A DNA stretch of 41,753 nucleotides, from positions 86,391 through 128,143 of the forward strand of contig NZ_VUYS01000007.1 in NCBI RefSeq assembly GCF_008389435.1, in the 5' to 3' direction. The notes under the pieces are model-generated. The model was not told where the DNA came from. It made no database searches and saw only the letters and a program-made list of their open reading frames with translations. How positions within the stretch are numbered: position 1 is the stretch's first letter; each line of letters starts with the position of its first letter. This document shows positions 17,085 to 26,300 of the stretch, piece by piece. Origin of the DNA: Candidatus Nitrosocosmicus agrestis (GTDB lineage Archaea > Thermoproteota > Nitrososphaeria > Nitrososphaerales > Nitrososphaeraceae). A program made the position numbers and the translations under genes.

Positions 17085-17861
17085 TTATTTTATTGTCGAG
17101 TTCTTTTGTGCAATGGCTACAGCCACTGCTTTTTCTATCATCTGATGAGCATTCTCAAGTATGGGAGTTGACTGATGCGCTAACAAGAGTTTTTCAAACT
17201 TGAGATTTAAAAGTCTCCTTGCCGATATAATGGAGGTTTCCCAATCCTTTGTTACTGCAGGTGGAGGAATAAATGGTCCCACAATATTTAAAATAGAATT
17301 AAAAAGAATATCTCCACCTATGACAATCCGATGTTCTCTATCATAAAGGGAAATGTGGCCCGGAGTATGTCCTGGAGTATGAATAACTTGCAAAGTATGT
17401 CCGATAGTATCACCGTCTTTTAATAACCTATCAATTACAATTGGTCCAACAATTATTTTTCCAAACTTTTTTGATATATTTTCAATGTTAGTCCCCATTA
17501 CCTTCAAAACATGTTCAAAGGCATCCTTATCTGGGGGACCGTTGTACTGTAGCTCATGTGACAAGTATATAGCGTCTATCCAATGTGAATAGACTTTGGC
17601 ACCTGTCTTTCTCCTTATTTCATTGGCGGCCTCCACATGGTCAGGATGTAGATGTGTTAGAACAATTCGATTAATATCCTTAATATCAATATCTGATTTT
17701 GACAAATAAGATTCGAACGCTGGAATGCTACAAGTAAAACATGTATCAATAAGTGTATAATCTCTTGGATTCTCTTCAATTAGATATGACACCATCCCTA
17801 CAGTTGGTATTGGATGATCCAATCCATCTATGGAATGTATCTGTGAAGTAATTTGTACCAT
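17085..17861 (-). CDS. Metallo-beta-lactamase-fold hydrolase (glyoxalase II-like)
   Basis: The binuclear zinc site is complete: HLHPDH (His70, His72, Asp74, His75), TPGHTPGH (His164), GGD (Asp183) and a late His in LLLAHQSTP. The 258-aa length fits single-domain MBL hydrolases with broad thioester, lactone or phosphoester activity. The exact substrate is not readable. There is no signal peptide, so it is probably cytoplasmic. It ends next to a family 1 repeat and lies opposite the PKD-protein gene; no operon partner. Confidence 0.92.
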   Translation of the reverse strand: MVQITSQIHSIDGLDHPIPTVGMVSYLIEENPRDYTLIDTCFTCSIPAFESYLSKSDIDIKDINRIVLTHLHPDHVEAANEIRRKTGAKVYSHWIDAIYLSHELQYNGPPDKDAFEHVLKVMGTNIENISKKFGKIIVGPIVIDRLLKDGDTIGHTLQVIHTPGHTPGHISLYDREHRIVIGGDILFNSILNIVGPFIPPPAVTKDWETSIISARRLLNLKFEKLLLAHQSTPILENAHQMIEKAVAVAIAQKNSTIK

Positions 17862-17984
17862 AGGATATTATAATTCATTCATACTCATAAGGATTTTGTT
17901 ATTTATTACCAATATATTACAATTGCGTTTAAATATCTACAGAAATAATATCTGTTGCGGTTGAACATGTATTATTTAATTTCC

Positions 17985-18110
17985 TATACCTGACATGTAA
18001 ACAAATCTTATCTCTCCACAGTAAAGATTATTTCCGCTGAGATTATAGTGCAAATCTTTTAAGTGTGGACTCGCGATTATACGGTATGGTTTCGAATCCC
18101 ACTCCCTAGC
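17985..18110 (+). repeat. Family 1 repeat with extended conserved upstream arm
   Basis: About 120 bases: an upstream arm (ATGTAAACAA, then CTCTCCACAGTAAAGATT), then AAATCTTTTAAGTGTGGACT, then CGCGATTATACGGTATGG and TTCGAATCCC. The same order is seen in decayed form at 28225-28345. It lies immediately upstream of the promoter of the PKD surface protein. Confidence 0.6.
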
Positions 18111-18227
18111 CTTTTGTTACAATTTCCTTCAATGAGGTTGACACCTTTGTTTGAGTTAAATCAAGATTTTGTAAATAAACAACAATATGCATATATACAA
18201 TATGTTATTTTACTAATATGAAAAGCA

Positions 18228-19919
18228 TTGGCAGAATCACACAATAACAGACGAAAAAAGATTTCAAAGCAGAATGGTATCACATTAGGAATAGCCACAG
18301 CCATAATTATTCCACTTACGCTTGCACTTATTAATAATCTTGACACCATTAAAGATATATGGCCCGATCCACCCACAATCACGCTTAAGGCGTTCATCGG
18401 TAAACAATGGTCTCAGGTCAATGAAGGTTCATCTATTCACTTAAATGGAATGGGCAGTCAGAGTACATCAGGGATAGTTGAGTATACGTGGAGATATGTA
18501 AGCGGTGTCCCCCCTGACGATGAACATATTAAATACGGGGAAGAAGTTGATTTTCAATCTCCACATGTTGACAGAGATGAAACCACAACATTTCAATTAA
18601 AAATAACCGATAGTGCCAAGAATTCGGACTCAACTACTGAGACAATAAAAATTAGAAACTTACCAGAGCCTCCTAGTCCTAAAATCTCTATTGTAAATGA
18701 AATTAACAAAGTGGAACTAAATAACTGGACTAACCAGGAGTTAGTTGTAAAAAGTGGAGATATTTTAAGATTTGATGGAAGCAAAAGTTATCTCCCATAT
18801 CAAGACGAATATCAATACGAATGGAAATTCTATATGGGTCCGCAGGAATTAATAGAATCGAATGGTGCTGAGGATAGTAGCCAATTGTTCCTGATAAGGA
18901 CTATGCCGGATGTAAATACAGATACAAGGGTTGTTGTTGGTTTTTATATTAAGGACTCAAATGGGAAAATTCTAGGATATAATTCAGTATTTTTTATAGT
19001 GAAAAAAGATATTCAGGTTAATATTGTGTCCTCTCCTCAAAATAACGGTCATTTTCAACTATTGGACTATAGTCCTTACGACCTTACATCAGAATATAAC
19101 AAAGTATCGGCTATGTCTATGGATAACCTTCAATCAGACTTCAAATCTGATATTTATCCCATTAAAGTTAACGGCGAAAATTGGAAAATGAGTAACGATA
19201 ACTTCAAAGATAATAGAACAGTTTTGAATGACGGGGAATTCAAAAAGAACCCGGATGGAAGTTGGAAAATTACATCATCGTCTAAGGACGATAGGCGTGG
19301 AATGCATTACTATATCTACACGAATGATTATGCAAACGAACGTTCACAAGTTCAAGAAAGAGACCAAACAGAATTTGCTAAACGTGGATATATATTTAAC
19401 ATCAATGATTGGAAAAATATTGAAATTACCGCGTATATGAAGATAAATGAAATTACAGGAATGAATCCAAAGGTAGAAATCGATGTAAGAGGTGATAAAC
19501 ACACGGCTGGAAATGAATGTGTAGGTACTTCATACAATACGAACTTATCTGTGGACGGAAATTTGCAACTAAGCAAAGAACAATATCATCCGCATAAGGT
19601 TACATCTGAATCTACCAATATTGGAAATATAAAAGGTGAATGGATCGGGTTAAAGACGATAGTTTATAATCAAAATCAAGAAGGTAAGGAAACTGTAAAA
19701 ATAGAACACTACGTTGATAGAAGCAACCGAAATGGAATATGGATAAAAATGGATGAAAAAGTTGATGACGGAAATTGGGGCACCCTAGGTGACCACTGTA
19801 ATGGCAAACCGGACCAGATATTAACGTGGGGCGGTCCTGTAGTCGGTGTTGAATTTAAGGGTATTGATGACGCAGATATTGAAAACTTTAGGATAAATGA
19901 AATTCAACTAGTAACTTAA
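18228..19919 (+). CDS. Membrane-anchored surface protein with two PKD-like domains and a jelly-roll-like C-terminal domain
   Basis: The 563-residue product has a basic N-terminus and a single membrane segment (ITLGIATAIIIPLTLALI). Residues about 50-140 form a PKD-like domain (EGSSIHLNGMGSQSTSGIVE.YTWRY), and about 165-265 a second one (SGDILRFDGSKSYLPYQDE.YQYEWKF). A C-terminal domain of about 230 residues follows, with NINDWKNIEITAYMKINEIT, EWIGLKTIVYN and WGGPVVGVEFKGIDDADIEN; its pattern is like concanavalin/jelly-roll carbohydrate-binding or lyase folds. No catalytic residues are assigned. TTG 18228 is the only start that includes the anchor; a TATATA box lies about 32 bases upstream. Confidence 0.75.
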   Translation: MAESHNNRRKKISKQNGITLGIATAIIIPLTLALINNLDTIKDIWPDPPTITLKAFIGKQWSQVNEGSSIHLNGMGSQSTSGIVEYTWRYVSGVPPDDEHIKYGEEVDFQSPHVDRDETTTFQLKITDSAKNSDSTTETIKIRNLPEPPSPKISIVNEINKVELNNWTNQELVVKSGDILRFDGSKSYLPYQDEYQYEWKFYMGPQELIESNGAEDSSQLFLIRTMPDVNTDTRVVVGFYIKDSNGKILGYNSVFFIVKKDIQVNIVSSPQNNGHFQLLDYSPYDLTSEYNKVSAMSMDNLQSDFKSDIYPIKVNGENWKMSNDNFKDNRTVLNDGEFKKNPDGSWKITSSSKDDRRGMHYYIYTNDYANERSQVQERDQTEFAKRGYIFNINDWKNIEITAYMKINEITGMNPKVEIDVRGDKHTAGNECVGTSYNTNLSVDGNLQLSKEQYHPHKVTSESTNIGNIKGEWIGLKTIVYNQNQEGKETVKIEHYVDRSNRNGIWIKMDEKVDDGNWGTLGDHCNGKPDQILTWGGPVVGVEFKGIDDADIENFRINEIQLVT

Positions 19920-20773
19920 TCAAATTCTTTAGCAGTAGGCTATGACTTTCCTAATTAAGGAGTGCTTTACTAAAGCATTGCTAAACCCACCTTTCATAAA
20001 TATGGCTAAATAAATACAAACAAAATTAACTAAGCAGTAAAAAAATTTTATTACCACAGAAAGATCGACAACATGCTCCAATCTGATCAGTTCGACTAAA
20101 TTGTTTTCTCATAGAAAGGTCTTAATCAATGGAACAAAGACATATTAATAATATATCTTTTCATCTCATATTCAACTAATTAATAGCGAACTCAAATCAT
20201 TTATAAAACATATGTAATGAAATAGATATCATATTTAATTCTCAGTATAACCTAAAAGATTTTAATCCTATCCTATCATTGAATTGATCATCGTATTGAA
20301 GTTAGTTAATTAGGAGTCAATTTAAATACAAAATTTTTGATTGTTCTTTAATAGTATCATTATGGCAATCTTTAACAGCAATTTGTCAAATTTTATAAGA
20401 TAAAAAGCATTCTGACTGAAGATATTCAACGAAGTGTGTTTGAGTATATCTATGGGAGTAACAAATGAGTCAATTTATCTTACATTATTTAGTGTTTTGA
20501 AGATAAGGCAGGATTGCGAGCAGATAGTAATTTGAAGCATTGGTTTATAAACAGAGTGGAGAATTTGTTATTAGTCACGATTGAACAACTTTTTTGATAC
20601 AATTTCATCAGGCTCAAACATTTTAGCGAGCAAACTAAAATAGAAAAGCCAAAATCTATAATCAATAATTCCAATTTAAATGATGTCTCCGACTATCGAG
20701 TATGAAATTGAAACTTTCCTGATATTAATTATAGATGATAGAAAAAACCAAGTTAAAAATCTATTATACTTGA
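19920..20773. other. Long gene-free interval
   Basis: About 850 A/T-rich bases separate convergent genes. Short frames occur near 20450-20680, but none has convincing protein character. It may be an eroded gene; nothing can be assigned. Confidence 0.4.
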
Positions 20774-20808
20774 ATCCGCGATTATGCGGTATGGATTCGA
20801 ATTCCATA
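20774..20808 (+). repeat. Best-folding family 1 copy: variable-arm-like hairpin plus perfect T arm
   Basis: CCGC-GATTAT-GCGG forms a 4-bp hairpin. After one T, ATGGA-TTCGAAT-TCCAT forms a perfect 5-bp, 7-nt-loop T arm. The two stacked arms mimic the 3' half of a class II (Ser/Leu) tRNA. There is no acceptor or D arm around it. Confidence 0.65.
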
Positions 20809-20874
20809 GATGTGGATCTCGCTCTCTAAACGTATTGGGGAATTTACAGTATTGTTGTGCCTGCTATATTTAGA

Positions 20875-22407
20875 TTAGAAAATTTTTTGCTTTGTATTCC
20901 ATAATGGGATTATATTTCCACATTTATTGCAGGAAAATTCTTCCGATTTAGGATATAATAAAGCATTTTTATCTGATTCAACTATTGCATCCTGTGTAAC
21001 TTCGATCTGGTATGCTTTGTGACACTTGATGCAATTAAGTAGTAATAAGAAAAACCCTTTTTCCAAATCCATTTCTTCCTTGATTTCCATTATACTTGTA
21101 ATTATATCACTAGTCACTTTTTCTGTATCCATATGTTCTATAGAAAGTGCTGGGGTTATCAAATCAATATTTTTTCTCAGAACTTTATCAGCAACTATTC
21201 TTTCCTTTGTGCCATACAATTCTCCAAGCGAAATATTATACAAGAATTTTTCATTCAATTGAGAATAAACATATTTTCGTAATTGATCATCCTTCGAAAG
21301 TAGTATTGCAGAAGATAGTAATCCTTTATAGATCAGAAATGCAGAATAACCTAACATGGTTATAGATATTAAACCATATGGCGGATAGGCATGTTGTTCA
21401 ATAGTCGCTTGATCAGATACAAAATATAAGAACATCCCAATTCCAGTTATTAATAAGTATTTACTCAGTTCCTTGTGATTAACACTTTTGGAAAACACCC
21501 AGAAAGTAACAAAGAATAATACAGCACCTATAGTTGAGTTGATTGAAGTAAGACTAAAAAACAAAACAGGATCAATTAAGTTACCAATTTCCGATACACT
21601 TAAATAATATCCAAACGGTGTCGGGATGAATAAGACTATGGACATGATAATAATAGTATAGTATTTTCTTAATCCTATTACTTCCCTATACTTGTTAACA
21701 AGCAAAATTGTGCCTAACCATAGGCCGATATAAGAAACCATTGCAAATGCCCAATACAGATCTCGGAAAATAAAGGTCAAGATAGAATTTTCGGTCATAT
21801 CTGGAAACACTACGGTTGTGCTTGCTGTAATAATCTCGTCACTATAAGACGTCACCGAAAAGATTCCGAATTCAAAGTTTAACTTAGTAAAAGATAAAAA
21901 CAGAAATGAAATTAAAAATATAAGCAAAATCTTGTTTGGGCTATTTTTATACCAATTTAGGAATTTATTAGCCAAAGTAATAAATATTATACTAGCCATG
22001 GTAAAGGAAATTCCTACAGCAATTTTTAGTAAAACAAATGGATAACTATGATAACCCATCATATTGAATACAACTGTCAAGATTATAGCGATTAGTAAAT
22101 ATTGAAAACCTACCGAGATAACATACAACAGTCGATTCGTCTTGTTTTCTTTTTTGTTATTTAATTTAGTATAGTAAAGGAACAGATTTTGAAATATGAG
22201 AAAAAGTGTGATAAGGGAGACATAAAATAAATTTGCAGTCTCGGATGAGAGAAAAAATGTTAAGAAAGAATATGTCTCATCGTATTGGAAGTCGGAAATA
22301 TTTCCAACAATGATATCAGTTAATTCGATAGCAATTAATACAAATAGGCATACAACAGCAATCCTTAAAGGAGTTAAACTTTCCTTATGGGTTCTTAAAG
22401 ATTGCAA
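20875..22407 (-). CDS. Polytopic membrane protein with cytoplasmic C-terminal zinc ribbon
   Basis: Residues 1-375 contain about ten membrane helices (for example LRIAVVCLFVLIAIELTDII, LLYVISVGFQYLLIAIILTV and ISITMLGYSAFLIYKGLL), arranged like 7TM/MASE-type sensor regions. A soluble part of about 130 residues follows. It ends in a zinc ribbon with CIKCH and CNKCG, 41 residues apart. There is no kinase, cyclase or transporter signature. It is the last gene of a three-gene minus-strand run and starts (TTG 22407) 15 bases after the stop of the secreted protein before it. Translational coupling and a role as receptor or partner of the two secreted products are plausible but inferred. Confidence 0.8.
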   Translation of the reverse strand: MQSLRTHKESLTPLRIAVVCLFVLIAIELTDIIVGNISDFQYDETYSFLTFFLSSETANLFYVSLITLFLIFQNLFLYYTKLNNKKENKTNRLLYVISVGFQYLLIAIILTVVFNMMGYHSYPFVLLKIAVGISFTMASIIFITLANKFLNWYKNSPNKILLIFLISFLFLSFTKLNFEFGIFSVTSYSDEIITASTTVVFPDMTENSILTFIFRDLYWAFAMVSYIGLWLGTILLVNKYREVIGLRKYYTIIIMSIVLFIPTPFGYYLSVSEIGNLIDPVLFFSLTSINSTIGAVLFFVTFWVFSKSVNHKELSKYLLITGIGMFLYFVSDQATIEQHAYPPYGLISITMLGYSAFLIYKGLLSSAILLSKDDQLRKYVYSQLNEKFLYNISLGELYGTKERIVADKVLRKNIDLITPALSIEHMDTEKVTSDIITSIMEIKEEMDLEKGFFLLLLNCIKCHKAYQIEVTQDAIVESDKNALLYPKSEEFSCNKCGNIIPLWNTKQKIF

Positions 22408-22422
22408 AATTTAAAAAAATGG

Positions 22423-22836
22423 TTATCTGGGACGTCCGCCTGCTTGAACACATTCATCTGAACTATTACAGAACGCTGAACTTGTCCCTGGTACTTCTGA
22501 CGAAAAGCAACTATACAGGGTTTCCCCTGTTTCATTCTGATTTACTTCAATACAATTGTTGTCTGGATCAAGTTCGTTCGTAGTCAGTTTAGTTATATTT
22601 ATCAAAAGATATTTTTCATCACCATCTGAGGTATAACTAATATTCATAATGTTTGAGGATGTATTTTTATCGAACTCCATATTTAATAAGCCAGGTATCT
22701 CGATCTCCGATATCTTAGGTTGAGTAAAGTTTGAACTTGCTGATGCTGTAGTACCATAAGTCGTATTCATTACTAATCCAGAGGATAAGATAAAAGAAAA
22801 TGCTAATACAATTGATATTTTTTGAATGCTTTGCAT
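22423..22836 (-). CDS. Small secreted Cys-containing protein
   Basis: The 137-aa product has a signal peptide (residues 1-28, ISIVLAFSFILSSGLVM). The mature part has several NxS/T sequons, a strand KYLLINITKL, and four cysteines in the last 45 residues (Cys at NNCIEV, YSCFSS, AFCNSS and DECVQA), probably two disulfides. I know no family for it. ATG 22836. It lies 56 bases downstream of the propeller gene and 15 bases upstream of the polytopic membrane gene, in one apparent operon. Confidence 0.72.
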   Translation of the reverse strand: MQSIQKISIVLAFSFILSSGLVMNTTYGTTASASSNFTQPKISEIEIPGLLNMEFDKNTSSNIMNISYTSDGDEKYLLINITKLTTNELDPDNNCIEVNQNETGETLYSCFSSEVPGTSSAFCNSSDECVQAGGRPR

Positions 22837-22892
22837 ATGTTTGGTATATATTAGAAATATTAAAAACTTTCGTTTTAAAATAGAATGATGAG

Positions 22893-24788
22893 CTATTTTT
22901 TTATCTGAATGTAATAAGGTTGAACAAACTCACTTGTATTTCCGCCCTCCACCACAACTGCTGTTCCGTACCATGAATCGCCAACTGATTGCAAAGTTAT
23001 AAAATCTCCCCAAGCCAGTATATCTTTATCTTCCACATCAGTTCGAGGTATATCGGTACTTTTCTTTATAACTTGAATGTCCCATGGCATATTTGTGGAT
23101 ATATTTTTGCTTGTTCCAAAAATAATAGATGGCTTTAATACATCTTCTCCGTAATATGCTAACAAGCCTATTTCACCATTTGAGTTAACGCTTACAGCCG
23201 GATACAGAAAAGGCGTACCGTTATTATAAATATATGGTCTTCCAATTTTTTTCAAAGTATCGTTTTCAATTTTAAAGGTTACACCATCGATATAAGGAAA
23301 TTGAAATTTATCACCATAGACATTTCGTTCTTTAGAATCAGCATTCCAAAAGAATCCCAACTGATTGTCGTGTTTCCAACCAGTAAGGATCCGGCTATCA
23401 GTTCTGAGACACCAGTTAGTCTCAAATCCCTCCTTTTGAGGATCGCAGACTGTGTTATTTTTGGTAAGGACAGAAAATGTTGGTATTGCTCTATTGTAGA
23501 TTTGTATGTCACCAATAGAAGTGGAATTTTCATCCCATTGATAAATTCTCATGAAATTATTTGTCAAAAAAGTAGCCCAGTAAAGGGAGTCATCCACATT
23601 ATAAATAGGGGTAAAGTTGAATTTTTTCTTACTTAAATAATAATCGTAAGAAAATTTACATTCTTTCAAATCAACTGTATTAATAGACCGGGGGTCACAT
23701 TTACTCAACTGATCCAGAGGGATCCTAATTACAATTTGGTGGATATTGTCAGTTTTTTTCTGTACAACAGAAGTAAAAAGATACAAGTATTTATTACCAG
23801 CTACCAAATGAGGGAAATCAAAAACAAAACTGGTCCTAGATGGCCAAATATCTTGTTGATCAAAATAATACATTATCCAATATAGCCCATCCTTTGACAC
23901 TCCCAATCTATTTACGTTATTATTCTGCGTTTCATTTTCAGTGCCCTGAGCATACCAGACGAATATATCATGATCTTTGTCATAGATAATGCGGTTATCA
24001 CAACAAATGTCGATATCAGGATCATTTCGCATATCCAACAATGACCAAGTGTCACCATTATCAAGGGATCTTGCTAAATAATAATTATTTATAAAAATCA
24101 ACGTATTGTTCTTTTTTGCAATGCTTGGTTCAGCAACTAGTGATTTATAAGTACTATTTAGAGAAGAAAATTCTATTTTGTCTGCACTGATATCATAAGA
24201 ATTTTCTTTTAAAGGATTGGGGATTTCTGTCATATTAACAGGAGTGCCATCCGATGAATTTACAATTGGAATAGAACCTTCATTTGTAAGAACAATGGGT
24301 ATTGTTGTATTCTGGTACATACTAGTATTTGTCACACCTTCTAGAAAACTAGCAGAGTTTGAATCAGAATTATTCAATAAAGTAGCATTAATCAAAACAA
24401 ATTTTTTATAGCAGGCCTTACAATCCAGAAAAGAGGTCACATTTGCTAACAAAGTTTTTGACTTGTCCAATACGGTGCCATTAGGGATAACAATCTCATC
24501 GGTTGGAAGAGAATAATTAGTATCTACTACCGGGATGGGTCTTGAAACATATGATTCTTCTATAGATTCGTCGATTAATGTTCCGTTGTAAGTATTCGAT
24601 AGCGTATCGTTGAAGTACATCACTTTTTTTGGAATAATCTCATTATTATGACGGGTGGGTACTGGTTCGCCGTATTCATCCAGAAGAATTACTGGCTGGG
24701 CGTTAACAAAAATGACAGTTGTAACAGAAATTAATAACGTTAAACTAAGTATTGGAATCAAATGAAAAATAATGTGTTTATATTTCAA
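22893..24788 (-). CDS. Secreted sialidase/BNR-type beta-propeller protein
   Basis: The 631-aa product has a signal peptide at residues about 6-30 (ending VNAQPV). After a linker of about 170 residues rich in N-glycosylation sequons, the rest looks like a beta-propeller. It has an Asp-box-like ARSLDNGDTW, then GVSKDGLYWIMYYF, SRTSFVFDFPHLVAGNKYLY, GWKHDNQLGFFWNAD and YPAVSVNSNGEIGLLAYYG. Two vicinal cysteines (DICCDN) and further paired cysteines suggest disulfides. Classical sialidase catalytic residues are not evident, so binding is likelier than hydrolysis. TTG 24788 is supported by TTTATAAATA at -30 to -21. It is the first gene of the three-gene operon. Confidence 0.78.
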   Translation of the reverse strand: MKYKHIIFHLIPILSLTLLISVTTVIFVNAQPVILLDEYGEPVPTRHNNEIIPKKVMYFNDTLSNTYNGTLIDESIEESYVSRPIPVVDTNYSLPTDEIVIPNGTVLDKSKTLLANVTSFLDCKACYKKFVLINATLLNNSDSNSASFLEGVTNTSMYQNTTIPIVLTNEGSIPIVNSSDGTPVNMTEIPNPLKENSYDISADKIEFSSLNSTYKSLVAEPSIAKKNNTLIFINNYYLARSLDNGDTWSLLDMRNDPDIDICCDNRIIYDKDHDIFVWYAQGTENETQNNNVNRLGVSKDGLYWIMYYFDQQDIWPSRTSFVFDFPHLVAGNKYLYLFTSVVQKKTDNIHQIVIRIPLDQLSKCDPRSINTVDLKECKFSYDYYLSKKKFNFTPIYNVDDSLYWATFLTNNFMRIYQWDENSTSIGDIQIYNRAIPTFSVLTKNNTVCDPQKEGFETNWCLRTDSRILTGWKHDNQLGFFWNADSKERNVYGDKFQFPYIDGVTFKIENDTLKKIGRPYIYNNGTPFLYPAVSVNSNGEIGLLAYYGEDVLKPSIIFGTSKNISTNMPWDIQVIKKSTDIPRTDVEDKDILAWGDFITLQSVGDSWYGTAVVVEGGNTSEFVQPYYIQIKK

Positions 24789-24867
24789 TACTTAATAGAC
24801 TTATAGGGTATTTATAAATTTTTTATGTGGTGATGTAAATTTTGCCGATCCAGAAACGAATAGTATT

Positions 24868-25485
24868 AGATCTCCCTTGTTAAACCCCATATGAAGTCTA
24901 CTATTTCATTTACCTTTGATATTGGAGTGCCGTCAAACTCAACTTCTTTCCACCCGGTTAATTAATACATATGGGATCCAATTCCTTTGCCTTCAATAGT
25001 ATCGAAAAATTCTTTTAATTCGATGAATTGAAACATGTAATCGTTATTATTTTCAGAATAGACAATCTCACTTATCGCAACTCGACCTCCATCTTTTTAC
25101 AATTTTTATTATATCTTGAAAAAAGTGTATATGATCCCTCTTTGTTTCCATCAATATTGTATTTAGCAGTGGAAATGTCTTCAATTACTTCTACGGATTC
25201 AACGAACTAGGATTTTGACACATATTCAATAGATTTTTCCTTAACATGATTGATAATGGATTCCATACATCCAATATTGTTAATATTAGATTTTGAAATG
25301 CTATAAGTGCAACCTGTTGGGGTATATTTCTCAACACCATCTGATCTTATTTCTAACGCTGTGAAACTAAGAGTTTGAGTAATTAATGGGTTCATAGTCC
25401 AAAATTTGGCATATTCAATTCTATAACCGAATCGCTTACTGGTTTGTCTACTCCAAGTGGAGAAATAATTGAAATACATCTTCAC
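24868..25485 (-). pseudogene. Decayed gene of unknown family
   Basis: From ATG 25485 the frame MKMYFNYFSTWSRQTSKRF... runs to a TAG at 25207-25209. It then continues in the same frame for 45 more protein-like codons (FVESVEVIEDISTAKYNIDG, then SYTLFSRYNKN). After a frameshift near 25075 the text resumes as IVYSENNNDYMFQFIELKEF, crosses a TAA near 24964 and ends in NEIVDFIWGL. Coherent sequence through two stops and a shift marks a once-intact protein of about 200 residues. I do not recognise its function. Confidence 0.65.
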
Positions 25486-25646
25486 TCTTAATTGAAAGTA
25501 TTCTATGTATATTTGGTCTAACTAAGTAATAGAAGAATAATATGCAAATTCTTGTCAATACACAAGGATACAGAAAACAATTTCAAACCTCAACCTTGCA
25601 ATTAATAAGAAGTTAAAAAGGATGAATTGACTTATATCGGAGAATT

Positions 25647-25725
25647 CACGATTATACGGTATGGTTTCGAGTCCCACCTCCGGCGCTTAACTTGTGGATT
25701 CAATCAATATTCTTATATATTCTGA
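25647..25725 (+). repeat. Junction of family 1 repeat with tRNA-Ser 3' end, copy 3
   Basis: The left part CACGATTATACGGTATGG is family 1. From 25666 to 25690, 25 consecutive bases are identical to the tRNA-Ser gene (1274-1298): T loop, T-stem 3' strand, acceptor strand, discriminator and 5 flanking bases. The flank then stays recognisable to the TTATATATT tract at 25712-25720. The switch point lies in the T-stem/T-loop, the usual crossover zone of tRNA-targeting integrases. Confidence 0.75.
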
Positions 25726-26300
25726 CGAATAACCTTTTAGCATTTTATTTTAGATCTTAATGAAAAGGAAAATGAAATTGCAATAGAAAAAGGTAACAAT
25801 ATAAACCCAATATTAGTATGATAACCAGATCACTAGAGAGGTTATTATATTTGAATGAATATTTTGATGGCTATGTCATCGATTAAAAAGATGAAGCCAT
25901 GACTACCTTATATGTGAACAAATCCCATTCCATCTCCTCCATTATTATTAATCGATAAGAAAAATTAGTATCTATTATTCATCTCAAAATTGTTTCACAA
26001 AACTCTGGCCTTGTTATATAGTTCGATATTGGGGATAACTTTGACTACTCTTTATAATTATTGCAAATTAGATAATAGTATGTTACTAACAAAAGTAAAA
26101 TAATTATATATAGTCAAATCAGATTCTTTCACCTTATTTGGTAAGAATGAATATGATGTCATATGTAATTATTCTAGAAAGACCTTTGTTTATTTCATGA
26201 ATTATGATATTCTTTTCGACTCCATGACTGTACGGTATGGAGTAATTTCCGCTGATTATACAGGATTTTAAGTCAGGTATGTGAGACGAGATCTGTTGTG
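25726..26300. other. Gene-free interval with two degenerate tRNA-like fragments
   Basis: At 25916-25941 AACAAATCCCATTCCATCTC plus CTCCA is a worn family 2 copy. At 26216-26240 CGACTCCATGACTGTACGGT plus ATGG is a worn family 1 core. No ORF is supported. Confidence 0.4.

Noticed and set aside
23279-23533. Alternative frames inside the beta-propeller gene
   Set aside because: They are fully contained in a long signal-peptide-bearing gene with coherent propeller motifs; shadows only.
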